From: Allobosea sp. TND4EK4
GTDB taxonomy: Bacteria > Pseudomonadota > Alphaproteobacteria > Rhizobiales > Beijerinckiaceae
Assembly: GCF_900156025.1 (NCBI RefSeq)
Contig: NZ_FTMO01000010.1
Span: 1-64,000, forward strand
Direction: 5' to 3'
DNA length: 64,000 bases
Part shown: positions 22,591 through 30,697 of the stretch, in pieces
How positions within the stretch are numbered: position 1 is the first letter of the stretch
Layout: every line of letters starts with the position of its first letter
Translations under genes and position numbers: made by a program
The notes under the pieces: generated by a model
Database searches by the model: none
The model's input: only the letters and a program-made list of their open reading frames with translations
Told to the model about the DNA's origin: nothing

Positions 22591-24921
22591 TCATCTGCCG
22601 AGCCGGCCGGCGAGGTCCTTGAAGCGCGGGTCGTCGGGCCGCAGCGCAGCCAGGCGCCGGGCAAGATCGAGCGCCTGCGTTCTGTCCTGGCGCTGCAAGG
22701 CCTCCTGAAGCAGAGCCGACAAGATGTCGACGTCGGCCGGGTGACGCGTGGCTGCCGCGGCCAGCAGTCGGCTCGCCAGCTCCGGCTGGCCGAGCGATCG
22801 CAGCGCGACCGCATAGATGAAGGCAAAACGCGCATTGGCCGGGTCGGCCTCGGCGGCGGCCTTCAGGTCGATCAGCGCCTCCCGCGGCCTCTTCTGGCGG
22901 ATCAGGGAGAGGCCGAGCGCATGACGCGCACCGGCTGAACCGGGGTCGACGGCGAGGACAGCCCGCAACACGCGCTCGGCATCGGTCTCGCGCCCCGTGC
23001 GGCGATAGAGGTCGGCGAGTTGTGCGGCAATGGCGGCTGCGGCGGGATCGAGCCTGAGCGCGGCGAGGTATTCGCTCTCGGCATCGGCGGGCCGCTGCTG
23101 CTTCAGCCGCAGCAGGGCACGGTTCGCGCGTGCCTCGGGCCGGTCGAGATCGATCGCCAGGGCCGCTTCGAACTCGGCGATGGCAGCCGACAGCGCCTCG
23201 CGCAGGTGCTGCGGCAGCGTCTCGAAAGACAGGTCCGCGAGCAGGTAGCCTGCGGCGATCCGCACCAGCCTGACCGGATCCGCCAGGAGCGGCAGGGCGA
23301 TCCGCCGTCGCTCGGCCGGCTGGCCTTCGAGATGTCGCAGCGCTGTGGCCCGCACCACGGGATCGGGGTCGTCCAGCGCCCTGGTGACGGCGCGTTCGCT
23401 CGCTGCGGCGGGCCATGAGGATAGCTCTTCCACCGCGGTGGCTCGGGCCGGTGCCGGCACAAGGTTGTCGGTGGCCAGGCGTTGCAAGGTGTCGCGGGAG
23501 GACGGATCGCCGGTTCGCGAGCGATGGAAAGCGTCAGCATAGGTCTGAAAACCCTTGCGCTGCGGGCCGTGCCAGCGCTCCACCGCCGCCGCAGCCCAGT
23601 TCGCCGGCTTGTCGGCATGGCAGGCGGAGCAGGTGTTCGGGACACCCAGGGCCGCGCTGAGGTCCGGCCGTGGAGTGCGGAAGGAATGATCGTGGCGGCG
23701 GTCGACCTGCATGTAGGTCCGCGCCGGCATGTGGCAGCCGATGCAGTCCGGCGCGCCCGGACCGGGCGCGTGGCCGGTGTGGCCGATCGCGGCGAACCGC
23801 TCGGGCTGATGGCATTGGGCGCAGATCGCTGCCCCCTCGGCCCTGACCTTTCCGGAATGCGGCTCATGGCAGTCGCTGCAAACGACGCCCTTGGCGTACA
23901 TCAGGCTCTGCTTGAAGGCGTGGTCGTTGAAGACCTCGTCCTTCATCTGCCCATCGTCCTCGAACAGGCCGGCGGCCAGGGTAACGGGGCTGTGCGTCTG
24001 GGCGATGGGCTGGCCCGGACGCCAGTCCGTGCCGATCTGCCCGCGCCTGGAATGGCAGCGCGCGCAGGTCTCGACCTCGTCTCCCGGCGGGCGGGCCACA
24101 CCTGCGGCCGGGCTGCCCGTCCCTGGGTCCGGCGACCAGTCCGGCGCGGGGCGCCGGTGGGCGAGGGCGGCGAAACCCCTCGTCGCGTTCCCGCCATCCG
24201 CGCCCGCCCTCGCCCAGGCGATATGGCCGCTGCCGGCACCGTGGCAGCCCTCGCAGCCGACTCCGAGTTCGGACCAGCGGGTCCGGAAGCTGTCGGCCTG
24301 CGCGTCATAGCCCTTGCGCAGGTCGGTGGTGTGGCACTCGGCGCACATATGGTTCCAGTTCTGCTGGAGCCTGGTCCAGTAGCGGCTGTCAGCCGGGCCG
24401 ATCGGCTCGTCGCCATAGACCAGGAACCAGCGCTGCCCGCCTTCGGTCGCCGGCCGGGTATCCCAGGCCCAGGGCAGGGTCTGGATGCGCCCGTCCGGGA
24501 AGGTCACCAGATACTGCTGCAGGGGCTCCCAGCCGAGGCTGTGACTGATGGTGAAGACCGCCTGCTTGCCATCGCTGCCCGCTGTCTCGACGAGATAGGC
24601 GCCGCCTTCGCGGAAGAACCGGGCACGGATGCCAGCCGCTTCGGCCGACCGGCCTGCGAAGTCGCCCCGCATCGTCTCCGGACGGGCATGATCCATGGCG
24701 TGGGCGTGATGGGATGCCGCCCAGGATGCCGCCTGCGACGCGTGGCAGCCGGCACAGGCCTGGGAACCGACATGGACAGGCGCGCCGGCCCCCTGTGCTA
24801 CCGTCGTGATCGGAGCGCCGGACTTGACCCAGGCCGTCGCCAGAAAGGCTATGGTCACCAGCGCCATGACCGGCGCCAGGAAACGCCATTCGATATCGCT
24901 TCTGGTCGAATTGCGCCCCAT
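22591..24921 (-). CDS. Eight-heme c-type cytochrome with HEAT and TPR repeats
   Basis: A 776-aa protein exported by an N-terminal anchor (residues 13-33) with a large periplasmic part. Eight CxxCH heme sites start at about residues 56, 193, 223, 286, 348, 367, 393 and 431. A HEAT-like helical stretch (about 480-560) and four to five TPR units (about 565-776) follow. The closest known pattern is the multiheme cytochrome-TPR proteins annotated near octaheme cytochromes; the redox partner and substrate are unknown. I chose ATG at 24921 (MGRNSTRSD) because the 66 residues before it lack a signal and overlap the divergent gene's upstream region. Each heme would need the cytochrome c maturation system, which is not in the window. 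Confidence 0.85.
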   Translation of the reverse strand: MGRNSTRSDIEWRFLAPVMALVTIAFLATAWVKSGAPITTVAQGAGAPVHVGSQACAGCHASQAASWAASHHAHAMDHARPETMRGDFAGRSAEAAGIRARFFREGGAYLVETAGSDGKQAVFTISHSLGWEPLQQYLVTFPDGRIQTLPWAWDTRPATEGGQRWFLVYGDEPIGPADSRYWTRLQQNWNHMCAECHTTDLRKGYDAQADSFRTRWSELGVGCEGCHGAGSGHIAWARAGADGGNATRGFAALAHRRPAPDWSPDPGTGSPAAGVARPPGDEVETCARCHSRRGQIGTDWRPGQPIAQTHSPVTLAAGLFEDDGQMKDEVFNDHAFKQSLMYAKGVVCSDCHEPHSGKVRAEGAAICAQCHQPERFAAIGHTGHAPGPGAPDCIGCHMPARTYMQVDRRHDHSFRTPRPDLSAALGVPNTCSACHADKPANWAAAAVERWHGPQRKGFQTYADAFHRSRTGDPSSRDTLQRLATDNLVPAPARATAVEELSSWPAAASERAVTRALDDPDPVVRATALRHLEGQPAERRRIALPLLADPVRLVRIAAGYLLADLSFETLPQHLREALSAAIAEFEAALAIDLDRPEARANRALLRLKQQRPADAESEYLAALRLDPAAAAIAAQLADLYRRTGRETDAERVLRAVLAVDPGSAGARHALGLSLIRQKRPREALIDLKAAAEADPANARFAFIYAVALRSLGQPELASRLLAAAATRHPADVDILSALLQEALQRQDRTQALDLARRLAALRPDDPRFKDLAGRLGR

Positions 24922-24988
24922 TTCGGCCGGATAGCACGGCACGGACCGCGTGTCGTGCCGGCCGCAATCAGGAACGCGCGCAGCGGTT

Positions 24989-25030
24989 TGGCGCGAAATG
25001 GCAAGTCTTGAGCGCCGCTCGCCGCTAGGA
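24989..25030 (+). promoter_or_regulatory. Shared promoter-like element, copy 2
   Basis: TGGCGCGAAATGGCAAGTC at 24989-25007, with CTAGGA starting 17 bases later (25025). Copy 1 has the same layout. The element ends 56 bases before the ATG of the small His-rich protein gene. It also lies 67 bases upstream of the minus-strand cytochrome start, so it could influence both genes. Confidence 0.5.
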
Positions 25031-25063
25031 ATCGGGCTCGCACTGCACCCGCCACGGCCTTCG

Positions 25064-25441
25064 ATGACATATAGCCTCTCGCCCAAGCGATCCGGCATCC
25101 TGCTGCTCGCAGCCATCACTTTTTCAGGGCCGCCCGCTGCCGATATCGCGGTTGCGCAGGCCGTCTATCCCCGCGCGCACCACCGCGCTGTCCGGCACGC
25201 GCCGCCTCGGACGGTCCATCATCATCGCACCGTCGTCGTCGCGCCGGTCAGGCCCGTGCCGGCGGTGCGGCCCTGGTATTGGGGCCGGGTCGTGGCCGGC
25301 GTGACCATCGGCACGATCATCACGGTGGCCGCCGTCAACAGCGTGCCGAAGGCGCCGTCACCGGAGCTCTGCTGGAACTGGTCCGATTCCAGCAAGACGC
25401 GCGGTTACTGGAACTATTGCGTCGCGCCCAAGCAACCCTGA
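25064..25441 (+). CDS. Small secreted His-rich protein, unknown function
   Basis: I do not recognise a named family. The 125-aa product has a hydrophobic N terminus consistent with a signal (about residues 1-32, ending AVAQA), then a His/Arg/Pro-rich stretch (about 35-60, including HHRAVRH and VHHHRTV), a Gly/Val hydrophobic helix (RVVAGVTIGTIITVAAV, about 71-87) and a C-terminal Cys-Trp module (LCWNWSDSSKTRGYWNYC). The last resembles short surface-protein tails seen in Rhizobiales. The His cluster suggests metal binding, which is inference. The ATG at 25064 is preferred because upstream codons overlap the shared promoter element. Confidence 0.65.
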   Translation: MTYSLSPKRSGILLLAAITFSGPPAADIAVAQAVYPRAHHRAVRHAPPRTVHHHRTVVVAPVRPVPAVRPWYWGRVVAGVTIGTIITVAAVNSVPKAPSPELCWNWSDSSKTRGYWNYCVAPKQP

Positions 25442-25475
25442 TGGAATGACTTTACGGCATACAAGGTTCGATCGA

Positions 25476-26276
25476 ATGATCCTGCGCATCTCTCGCATCC
25501 GGCACGCCGGCTTGGCACTCGCCGCTCTGCTTCCGGCCGGTCTCGCCCAGGCGGCGGACCTGCCGTCGACGAAGCTCGAGCCGGCGCCGCCCATGCCGGT
25601 GCCGCCGAGCTTCACCTTCACCGCGGCCGCATATCTCTGGGCGACCGGGCTGCAGGGCCGTCTGCGGACCCTGCCGCCGCTGCCGGCGGCCAGGGTTTCG
25701 ATCGGCTTCGACCAGGTCATGAAGAATTTCGACGGCGGGATCATGGGCGCCGGCGAGCTGAAATACGACCGCTACCTGATGTTCTTCGACCTCATCGCCT
25801 CGAAGATCTCACCGAACAAGACGGTTTATCCCGTCGGTTACCCGGCCGGGGTGAAGGTCGATAGCGGCTCCTTCATCGGGCTGGCCGCCGGCGGCTACCG
25901 CCTGATCGACGCCCCTGCCTACAGTCTCGACGCCTTCGCCGGCATTCGCGGCTTCGCGATGAAGAACACGCTGCGCGTGCAGCTTATGCCGGCGACATTG
26001 AAGCTCGCCGAAAGCGAGCAGTGGGTCGACGGCGTCCTCGGCGCGCGGCTCAAGGTCAACATGACCAAGTCGTTCTACGCCACGACGATCGGCTTCGTCG
26101 GCAAGGGCGGCTCCCGTTACGAATGGGACGTCTTCGGCGGGCTCGGCTACGCCTTCACCGACAAGGTCTCGGCTTTCGCCGGTTACCGCGCAATGAAGGT
26201 CAGCTATCGCAACGGCAACTTCGTCTACAACGCGCTTCAGCAGGGCCCGGTGCTCGGCGTGAACGCCAGCTTCTGA
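25476..26276 (+). CDS. Predicted outer-membrane beta-barrel protein
   Basis: A 266-aa exported protein. The signal peptide covers about residues 1-28 (LLPAGLAQA, then ADLPSTK). The mature part alternates polar and hydrophobic residues, with FTFTAAAYLWATGLQG near its start, repeated GY/GYR turns, and a C-terminal Phe (GVNASF), as expected for a barrel inserted by the BAM machinery. ATG at 25476 has AAGG nearby, unlike the ATG ten codons upstream. It lies 23 bases before the sulfatase gene, so the two may be co-transcribed. A role as porin or receptor for a sulfated compound is speculation. Confidence 0.7.
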   Translation: MILRISRIRHAGLALAALLPAGLAQAADLPSTKLEPAPPMPVPPSFTFTAAAYLWATGLQGRLRTLPPLPAARVSIGFDQVMKNFDGGIMGAGELKYDRYLMFFDLIASKISPNKTVYPVGYPAGVKVDSGSFIGLAAGGYRLIDAPAYSLDAFAGIRGFAMKNTLRVQLMPATLKLAESEQWVDGVLGARLKVNMTKSFYATTIGFVGKGGSRYEWDVFGGLGYAFTDKVSAFAGYRAMKVSYRNGNFVYNALQQGPVLGVNASF

Positions 26277-26299
26277 CCGCATCGACAGGACACGCTCCG

Positions 26300-27733
26300 A
26301 TGTTTCGTTCCCTCCGTTCAGCCTGCGTCGCCCTCGCGCTGCTCGTTCCTGCCGCGGCCATGGCGCAGTCCGCCCAGAAGCCGACCGCCCAGAAGCCGAA
26401 TATCCTCTATATCGTCGCCGACGACCTGGGCTGGGCCGATGTCGGCTTCCACGGCTCGGAGATCAGCACGCCGACGATCGACCAACTCGCCAATGAAGGC
26501 GCGGCGCTCGACCAGTTCTACGTCCAGCCGATGTGTACGCCGACGCGCGCCGCGCTGCTGACCGGCCGCTACCCCATGCGCTACGGGCTGCAGAGCTTCG
26601 TCATCCTGCCCGAACAGACTTACGGCATCCCGCTCGACGAGAAATTGCTGCCGCAATTGCTGAAGGAGGCCGGCTACGACACGGCCATCATCGGAAAGTG
26701 GCATCTCGGCCATGCCGACCGCAAGCTCTGGCCGAGCCAGCGCGGGTTCGACTACCAATATGGCGGCCTGATCGGCGAGATCGATTACAACACGCACAAG
26801 ATCCAGGGCGTGACCGACTGGTATCGCAACGAGAAGAAGGTGGACGAGCCGGGATACGTCACCACCCTGCTGGGCAAGGACGCGGTGCGCTACATCCAGG
26901 CTCATGATACCGCCAGGCCGATGTTCATGTATCTCGCCTTCACGGCGCCTCACACGCCATTCCAGGCGCCGAAGGAGTATGTCGATCGCTTCAAGTCGAT
27001 CGGCGACCCGAACCGCCGCACCTATGCCGCGATGGTCAACGCCATGGACGACCAGATCAAGGCCGTCCTCGCCGCCCTGCAGAAGAAGGGCATGCGCGAG
27101 AATACGCTGATCGTCTTCCACAGCGACAATGGCGGAACGCGTTCGGCAACTTTTGCAGGACAGATCCATACCGAAGGAAAGCTCCCGGCGAGCAACGCGC
27201 CGTTCCGGGACGGCAAGGGCTCGCTCTACGAGGGCGGCACCCGCGCGGTCGCACTGGCCAACTGGCCGGGCCATATCAAGGCGGGCAAGGTCGATCAGCC
27301 GCTGCATGTCGTCGACATGCTGCCGACGCTCGTCGCCCGTGCCGGGGCCAGCACTGCGGGGACCAAGCCGCTCGACGGCAGCGATGTCTGGCAGACGATC
27401 AGCACGGGCGCGCCGTCGCCGCGCAAGGAGATCGTCTACAATATCGAGATGTTCCGCGGCGCCGTCCGTCAGGGCGACTGGAAGCTGTTCTGGCGCACTA
27501 CGCTGCCTTCTCAGGTTGAGCTCTACAACATCGCCAAGGATCCCGGCGAGACGAAGAACCTCGCCGCAGAGAATCAGCCGATCGTCGCCGAACTGCAAAA
27601 GCGCATCGACGATCTCGCCAAGGAGATGAAGCCCTCGCTGTTCTTCCAGGCGACGTTCAAGTCCTATCTCGGCCGCAACGCCCCCGCTCCGGCCTTCCCC
27701 AACGACGATGCCTTCTTCACCCAGGGAGACTGA
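26300..27733 (+). CDS. Type I sulfatase (arylsulfatase-like), exported
   Basis: Hydrolyses sulfate esters in the periplasm. The 477-aa product has a Sec signal of about 22 residues (ends AMAQ). It has the metal-binding NILYIVADDLGWAD near residue 33 and the active-site signature CTPTRAALLTGRYPMRYG near residue 80. The Cys in CTPTR is the residue converted to formylglycine. GKWHLGH near residue 132 is also typical, and the C-terminal region has the usual HSDNGGT segment near residue 273. A formylglycine-generating enzyme is not in the window. The start at 26300 was chosen over a long upstream open frame that overlaps the barrel gene. Confidence 0.9.
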   Translation: MFRSLRSACVALALLVPAAAMAQSAQKPTAQKPNILYIVADDLGWADVGFHGSEISTPTIDQLANEGAALDQFYVQPMCTPTRAALLTGRYPMRYGLQSFVILPEQTYGIPLDEKLLPQLLKEAGYDTAIIGKWHLGHADRKLWPSQRGFDYQYGGLIGEIDYNTHKIQGVTDWYRNEKKVDEPGYVTTLLGKDAVRYIQAHDTARPMFMYLAFTAPHTPFQAPKEYVDRFKSIGDPNRRTYAAMVNAMDDQIKAVLAALQKKGMRENTLIVFHSDNGGTRSATFAGQIHTEGKLPASNAPFRDGKGSLYEGGTRAVALANWPGHIKAGKVDQPLHVVDMLPTLVARAGASTAGTKPLDGSDVWQTISTGAPSPRKEIVYNIEMFRGAVRQGDWKLFWRTTLPSQVELYNIAKDPGETKNLAAENQPIVAELQKRIDDLAKEMKPSLFFQATFKSYLGRNAPAPAFPNDDAFFTQGD

Positions 27734-27806
27734 CGGCGAGCGCCCGGCTGACCAGCGAAACAACGCTGTGAAATTTACTTTGCATCCCTGTCCGGATGAA
27801 CGATGA

Positions 27807-27844
27807 TGAATGCCTGCCTCTGCGTCAGCGGAGGCAGGCATTCA
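27807..27844. terminator. Perfect 14-bp stem-loop after the sulfatase gene
   Basis: TGAATGCCTGCCTC (27807-27820) is an exact inverted copy of GAGGCAGGCATTCA (27831-27844), with a 10-base loop. It lies 73 bases after the sulfatase stop and 30 bases before the AraC start. There is no following T-run. It could be a transcript-end hairpin or an operator for the AraC regulator. Confidence 0.6.
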
Positions 27845-27874
27845 TGCGACGGCATGGGCCGGGGGGCCGCCAGA

Positions 27875-28900
27875 ATGTCACGCGCCGTAGCTCGTGCGGC
27901 CTTGCTTCATATGCTGCCGGATTATCTGGCGTCGGCCGGCGTCAGTCCCGACAGCATTTTCCGACAGGCCGGGATGAGCCTGGACGACGTGGCTTCGGCA
28001 GCCGTCGTCTCGCGATCGCAGATCCATCACGCTCTGGCGCTGTCGGCGCGCTGCGTCGGGATCGCCGAAGTCGGGTTGTTGCTCGCCCGATCCGCCGATC
28101 CGGCCAAGCTCGGTCCGATCGGCAAGGTCCTGGCGACGGCGAGGGGAGCGACGGCCGAAGCCTGTCTGCAGGCACAGATCGATCTGATGCCGACCATGCA
28201 GTCGCATGTGTCCATCGCGCTGTTGAAACGCGACACTGAGATGATCTGGACCCATCGGCTCGTCGGTGACGATGAGACCGCATGGCTTCTTAACGAGGGA
28301 GCGGTCGCCTTCAATGTTGGCATGCTGCGCAACCTCATGGGTGCTGACTGGGCCCCGGAGCATGTGAGCTTTCCTCACGCCTGCAAGGGCCTGCGCAGGA
28401 GCTATGAAGACCACTTCCAGGCGCCCGTGAGTTTCGGAGACCAGGGCGAAGCGCGTATCCACATGGCGCGCTCCCCGCTGTCCAGGCCTCTTCAGAGGGC
28501 GAGCCACCCCGACCGTGAGCGGGACGTCGGCCCTGCCAGCACCGGGCCTGTCACGACCATTCGGCGAGGTGCCAGCGATATCGAGAGCGCGGTCGAGCGG
28601 ATGATCGACGCGACGCTGGCCGATCGGCCGGTGACCCTGCAGATGGCTGCGCGCATTCTCGGCCTGTCTCCCCGCACCTTGCAACGGCGACTCGATGACA
28701 ATGGCCGGCCCTTCGAGCAACTCCTCGACGACCGGCGGCGGGTCTTGGCGATGAGCTGGCTCAAGGATGGAGGGACGAGTGTCACCGGCGTCGCGATGCG
28801 ACTCGGCTACTCGGACGTTGCGCATTTCAACCGCGCATTTCGGCGCTGGGAGGGACGATCGCCGATGGGCTTTCGAAGGGCGAGCAAGGCTCTCGCCTGA
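27875..28900 (+). CDS. AraC-family transcriptional regulator
   Basis: A 341-aa activator-type protein. A ligand-binding region of the AraC_binding_2/OruR type covers about residues 1-210, and two helix-turn-helix units lie at the C terminus (AARILGLSPRTLQRRLDDNG and VAMRLGYSDVAHFNRAFRRW, about 255-330). ATG at 27875 follows GGGGGG at a good distance; the earlier in-frame start at 27803 would read through the stem-loop and has no ribosome site. It probably controls the adjacent sulfatase/barrel genes, although its own location downstream makes the target uncertain. Confidence 0.85.
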   Translation: MSRAVARAALLHMLPDYLASAGVSPDSIFRQAGMSLDDVASAAVVSRSQIHHALALSARCVGIAEVGLLLARSADPAKLGPIGKVLATARGATAEACLQAQIDLMPTMQSHVSIALLKRDTEMIWTHRLVGDDETAWLLNEGAVAFNVGMLRNLMGADWAPEHVSFPHACKGLRRSYEDHFQAPVSFGDQGEARIHMARSPLSRPLQRASHPDRERDVGPASTGPVTTIRRGASDIESAVERMIDATLADRPVTLQMAARILGLSPRTLQRRLDDNGRPFEQLLDDRRRVLAMSWLKDGGTSVTGVAMRLGYSDVAHFNRAFRRWEGRSPMGFRRASKALA

Positions 28901-28990
28901 AGCCCACGAGAGAGCCGGCACCAATGGACCGGCGCGCCTCCGGGAGCCTCGCAGCCTGGCGAGCGATGTCCTTGCCCGGCAGCGGGTGGG

Positions 28991-29992
28991 TTACGAATCA
29001 ATCTCCAGGATGATCTTCCCGAGATGAGCGCTCGATTCCATCAGCGCATGCGCCTCCCGCGCGCGCTCGAGCGGGAAGGTGGCGTGGACGATCGGCTTGA
29101 CCGCGCCAGCTTCCAGCAGCGGCCAGACATGGCGGCGCAACTCCTCGGCGATCTGCGTCTTCAACGCGACGGAGCGGGCTCGCAGGGTCGAGCCGGTGAT
29201 GGTAAGCCGGCGCAGCATTACGTTCATCAGGTCGAGATCGACCTTGCTGGTCTGCAGGAATGCGATCTGCACGAGCCGCCCCTCGACGGCCAGGATGTTG
29301 AGATTGCGCTGGACATAGGGACCGCCGACCATGTCGAGCACGACGTCCACTCCCTTGCCGCCGGTCAGCCGCTTGGCCTCCGCGACGAAGTCCTGCGCCC
29401 GGTAATCGATGGCTTCGTCGGCGCCGAGCGACAGGCAAAAGGCGCATTTCTCGGCCGAGCCGGCGGTTGCATAGACCGTCGCACCGGCCTCCTTGGCGAG
29501 CTGGATCGCGGTCGATCCGATGCCGCTGGAGCCGCCATGGACCAGGATCGTCTCGCCCTTGCGCAGCCGGCCGCGCGTGAAGACGTTGTCGTAGACCGTG
29601 AAGTAAGTCTCCGGCAGGCCACCGGCTTCGACGAGCGAGAGGGGCTTGGGCACCGGCAGGCAGAGTGCGTCGTCCGCGACGGCGTATTCGGCATAGCCTC
29701 CGCTGATCACAAGCGCGCACACAGCTTCGCCGATCCGGCTCTGCGGAACGCCGTTGCCGACGGCGACGACATGGCCGGCGATCTCGAGACCCGGGACAGC
29801 AGTCGCGCCCGGCGGCGGCGGGTAGCCCCCGGCCCGCTGAAGGCAGTCCGGCCGGTTCACGCCAGCGGCCGCGACCTTGATCAGGACCTGGCCGTCACCT
29901 GGGCTGGGAACCGGTGCGGTTTCGATCTCGATCACTTCGGGGCCGCCCGCGCCGGAAAAGCGGACCTGCTTCATCGTCTGCGGCCAAGTCAT
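28991..29992 (-). CDS. NAD(P)H:quinone oxidoreductase, zinc-free MDR family (PIG3-like)
   Basis: Medium-chain reductase of 333 aa, soluble. It has the GroES-like N-terminal domain (AAAGVNRPDCLQRAGGYPPPP near residue 45) and a Rossmann nucleotide site (HGGSSGIGSTAIQLAKE near residue 135). The catalytic-zinc Cys/His ligands are absent, as in PIG3/QOR enzymes. Such proteins reduce quinones or enones with NADPH. I chose ATG at 29992 because GGGAG at 30001-30005 is then eight bases upstream; several in-frame starts lie further out. It is a single gene, convergent with the AraC gene. Confidence 0.88.
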   Translation of the reverse strand: MTWPQTMKQVRFSGAGGPEVIEIETAPVPSPGDGQVLIKVAAAGVNRPDCLQRAGGYPPPPGATAVPGLEIAGHVVAVGNGVPQSRIGEAVCALVISGGYAEYAVADDALCLPVPKPLSLVEAGGLPETYFTVYDNVFTRGRLRKGETILVHGGSSGIGSTAIQLAKEAGATVYATAGSAEKCAFCLSLGADEAIDYRAQDFVAEAKRLTGGKGVDVVLDMVGGPYVQRNLNILAVEGRLVQIAFLQTSKVDLDLMNVMLRRLTITGSTLRARSVALKTQIAEELRRHVWPLLEAGAVKPIVHATFPLERAREAHALMESSAHLGKIILEIDS

Positions 29993-30197
29993 CGTCATCA
30001 CTCCCATCAGCGGCATCGTGCTGGAACGTTGGGCAGCCTGCAAGGATCCGTCTTGCCTGAAGTGAGGCGTCTTGCCTGAAGTGAGGCGCTCGGCTCGCAG
30101 CGAGGCGATGGCGATATCGTCCCGAGCTGCCGCCGCATGTTTCGGAGCATACGTGCAGGTCCCCGTGTGCGGGCGGTCGGCTTGGCGGCCGGTCCGC

Positions 30198-30608
30198 TTA
30201 CTCGGCCAATTCGTCCGAAAAATTCTTGGCCACCAGCTCCACCAGCGCGACCGCGTGGCCCCGCGCCTTGCGCGACCGGATGCGCGAAAAGGCCTGGTCC
30301 AGCCGTGCCGCGTCGCTCAGCGAGGCCGGCTGCGTTCCGTAGGGCGCCGGTTGCTCGGCGAAGCCCGCCGCGCCCGCGGCATGGCCGGTGAGCCCTTCGA
30401 AGAAATAGGCCACGTCGACGCCGAGGCGCCGGGAGAGCAGGAAGAGCGCTTCTGCGCTCAGGCGGACGGCGCCGCTCTCGTATTTCTGCGCCTGCTGGTA
30501 GGTCACGTCGAGGATCGCACCGAGCTCGGTCTGGTTAAGCCCCAGCTTCTCCCTCAGGAGCCGCAGCCGCGCGCCGATATGCCTGTTGATGGGGCTGGTG
30601 TCCTTCAT
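30198..30608 (-). CDS. XRE-family helix-turn-helix regulator
   Basis: A 136-aa DNA-binding protein. The helix-turn-helix covers about residues 10-65 (GLNQTELGAILDVTYQQAQKYE includes the recognition helix). The C-terminal ~70 residues have no recognised domain and may mediate dimers or ligand sensing. ATG at 30608 leaves a better distance to GGGGGA than the ATG three codons earlier. It is the only gene between the quinone reductase and the deacetylase; its target is unknown. Confidence 0.85.
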   Translation of the reverse strand: MKDTSPINRHIGARLRLLREKLGLNQTELGAILDVTYQQAQKYESGAVRLSAEALFLLSRRLGVDVAYFFEGLTGHAAGAAGFAEQPAPYGTQPASLSDAARLDQAFSRIRSRKARGHAVALVELVAKNFSDELAE

Positions 30609-30697
30609 CGCCCGCATTCCCCCTGCGTTGTCTCAGGCCTCCCTGACCGCCGGGTCGCATCGACACTGTCGCAGTCCCGGACCCGACGTCGCGCACC

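Noticed and set aside
24922..25119. N-terminal extension of the cytochrome to the first in-frame ATG at 25119
   Set aside because: The extra 66 residues lack a signal, would bury the membrane anchor, and overlap the upstream region and start of the divergent gene.
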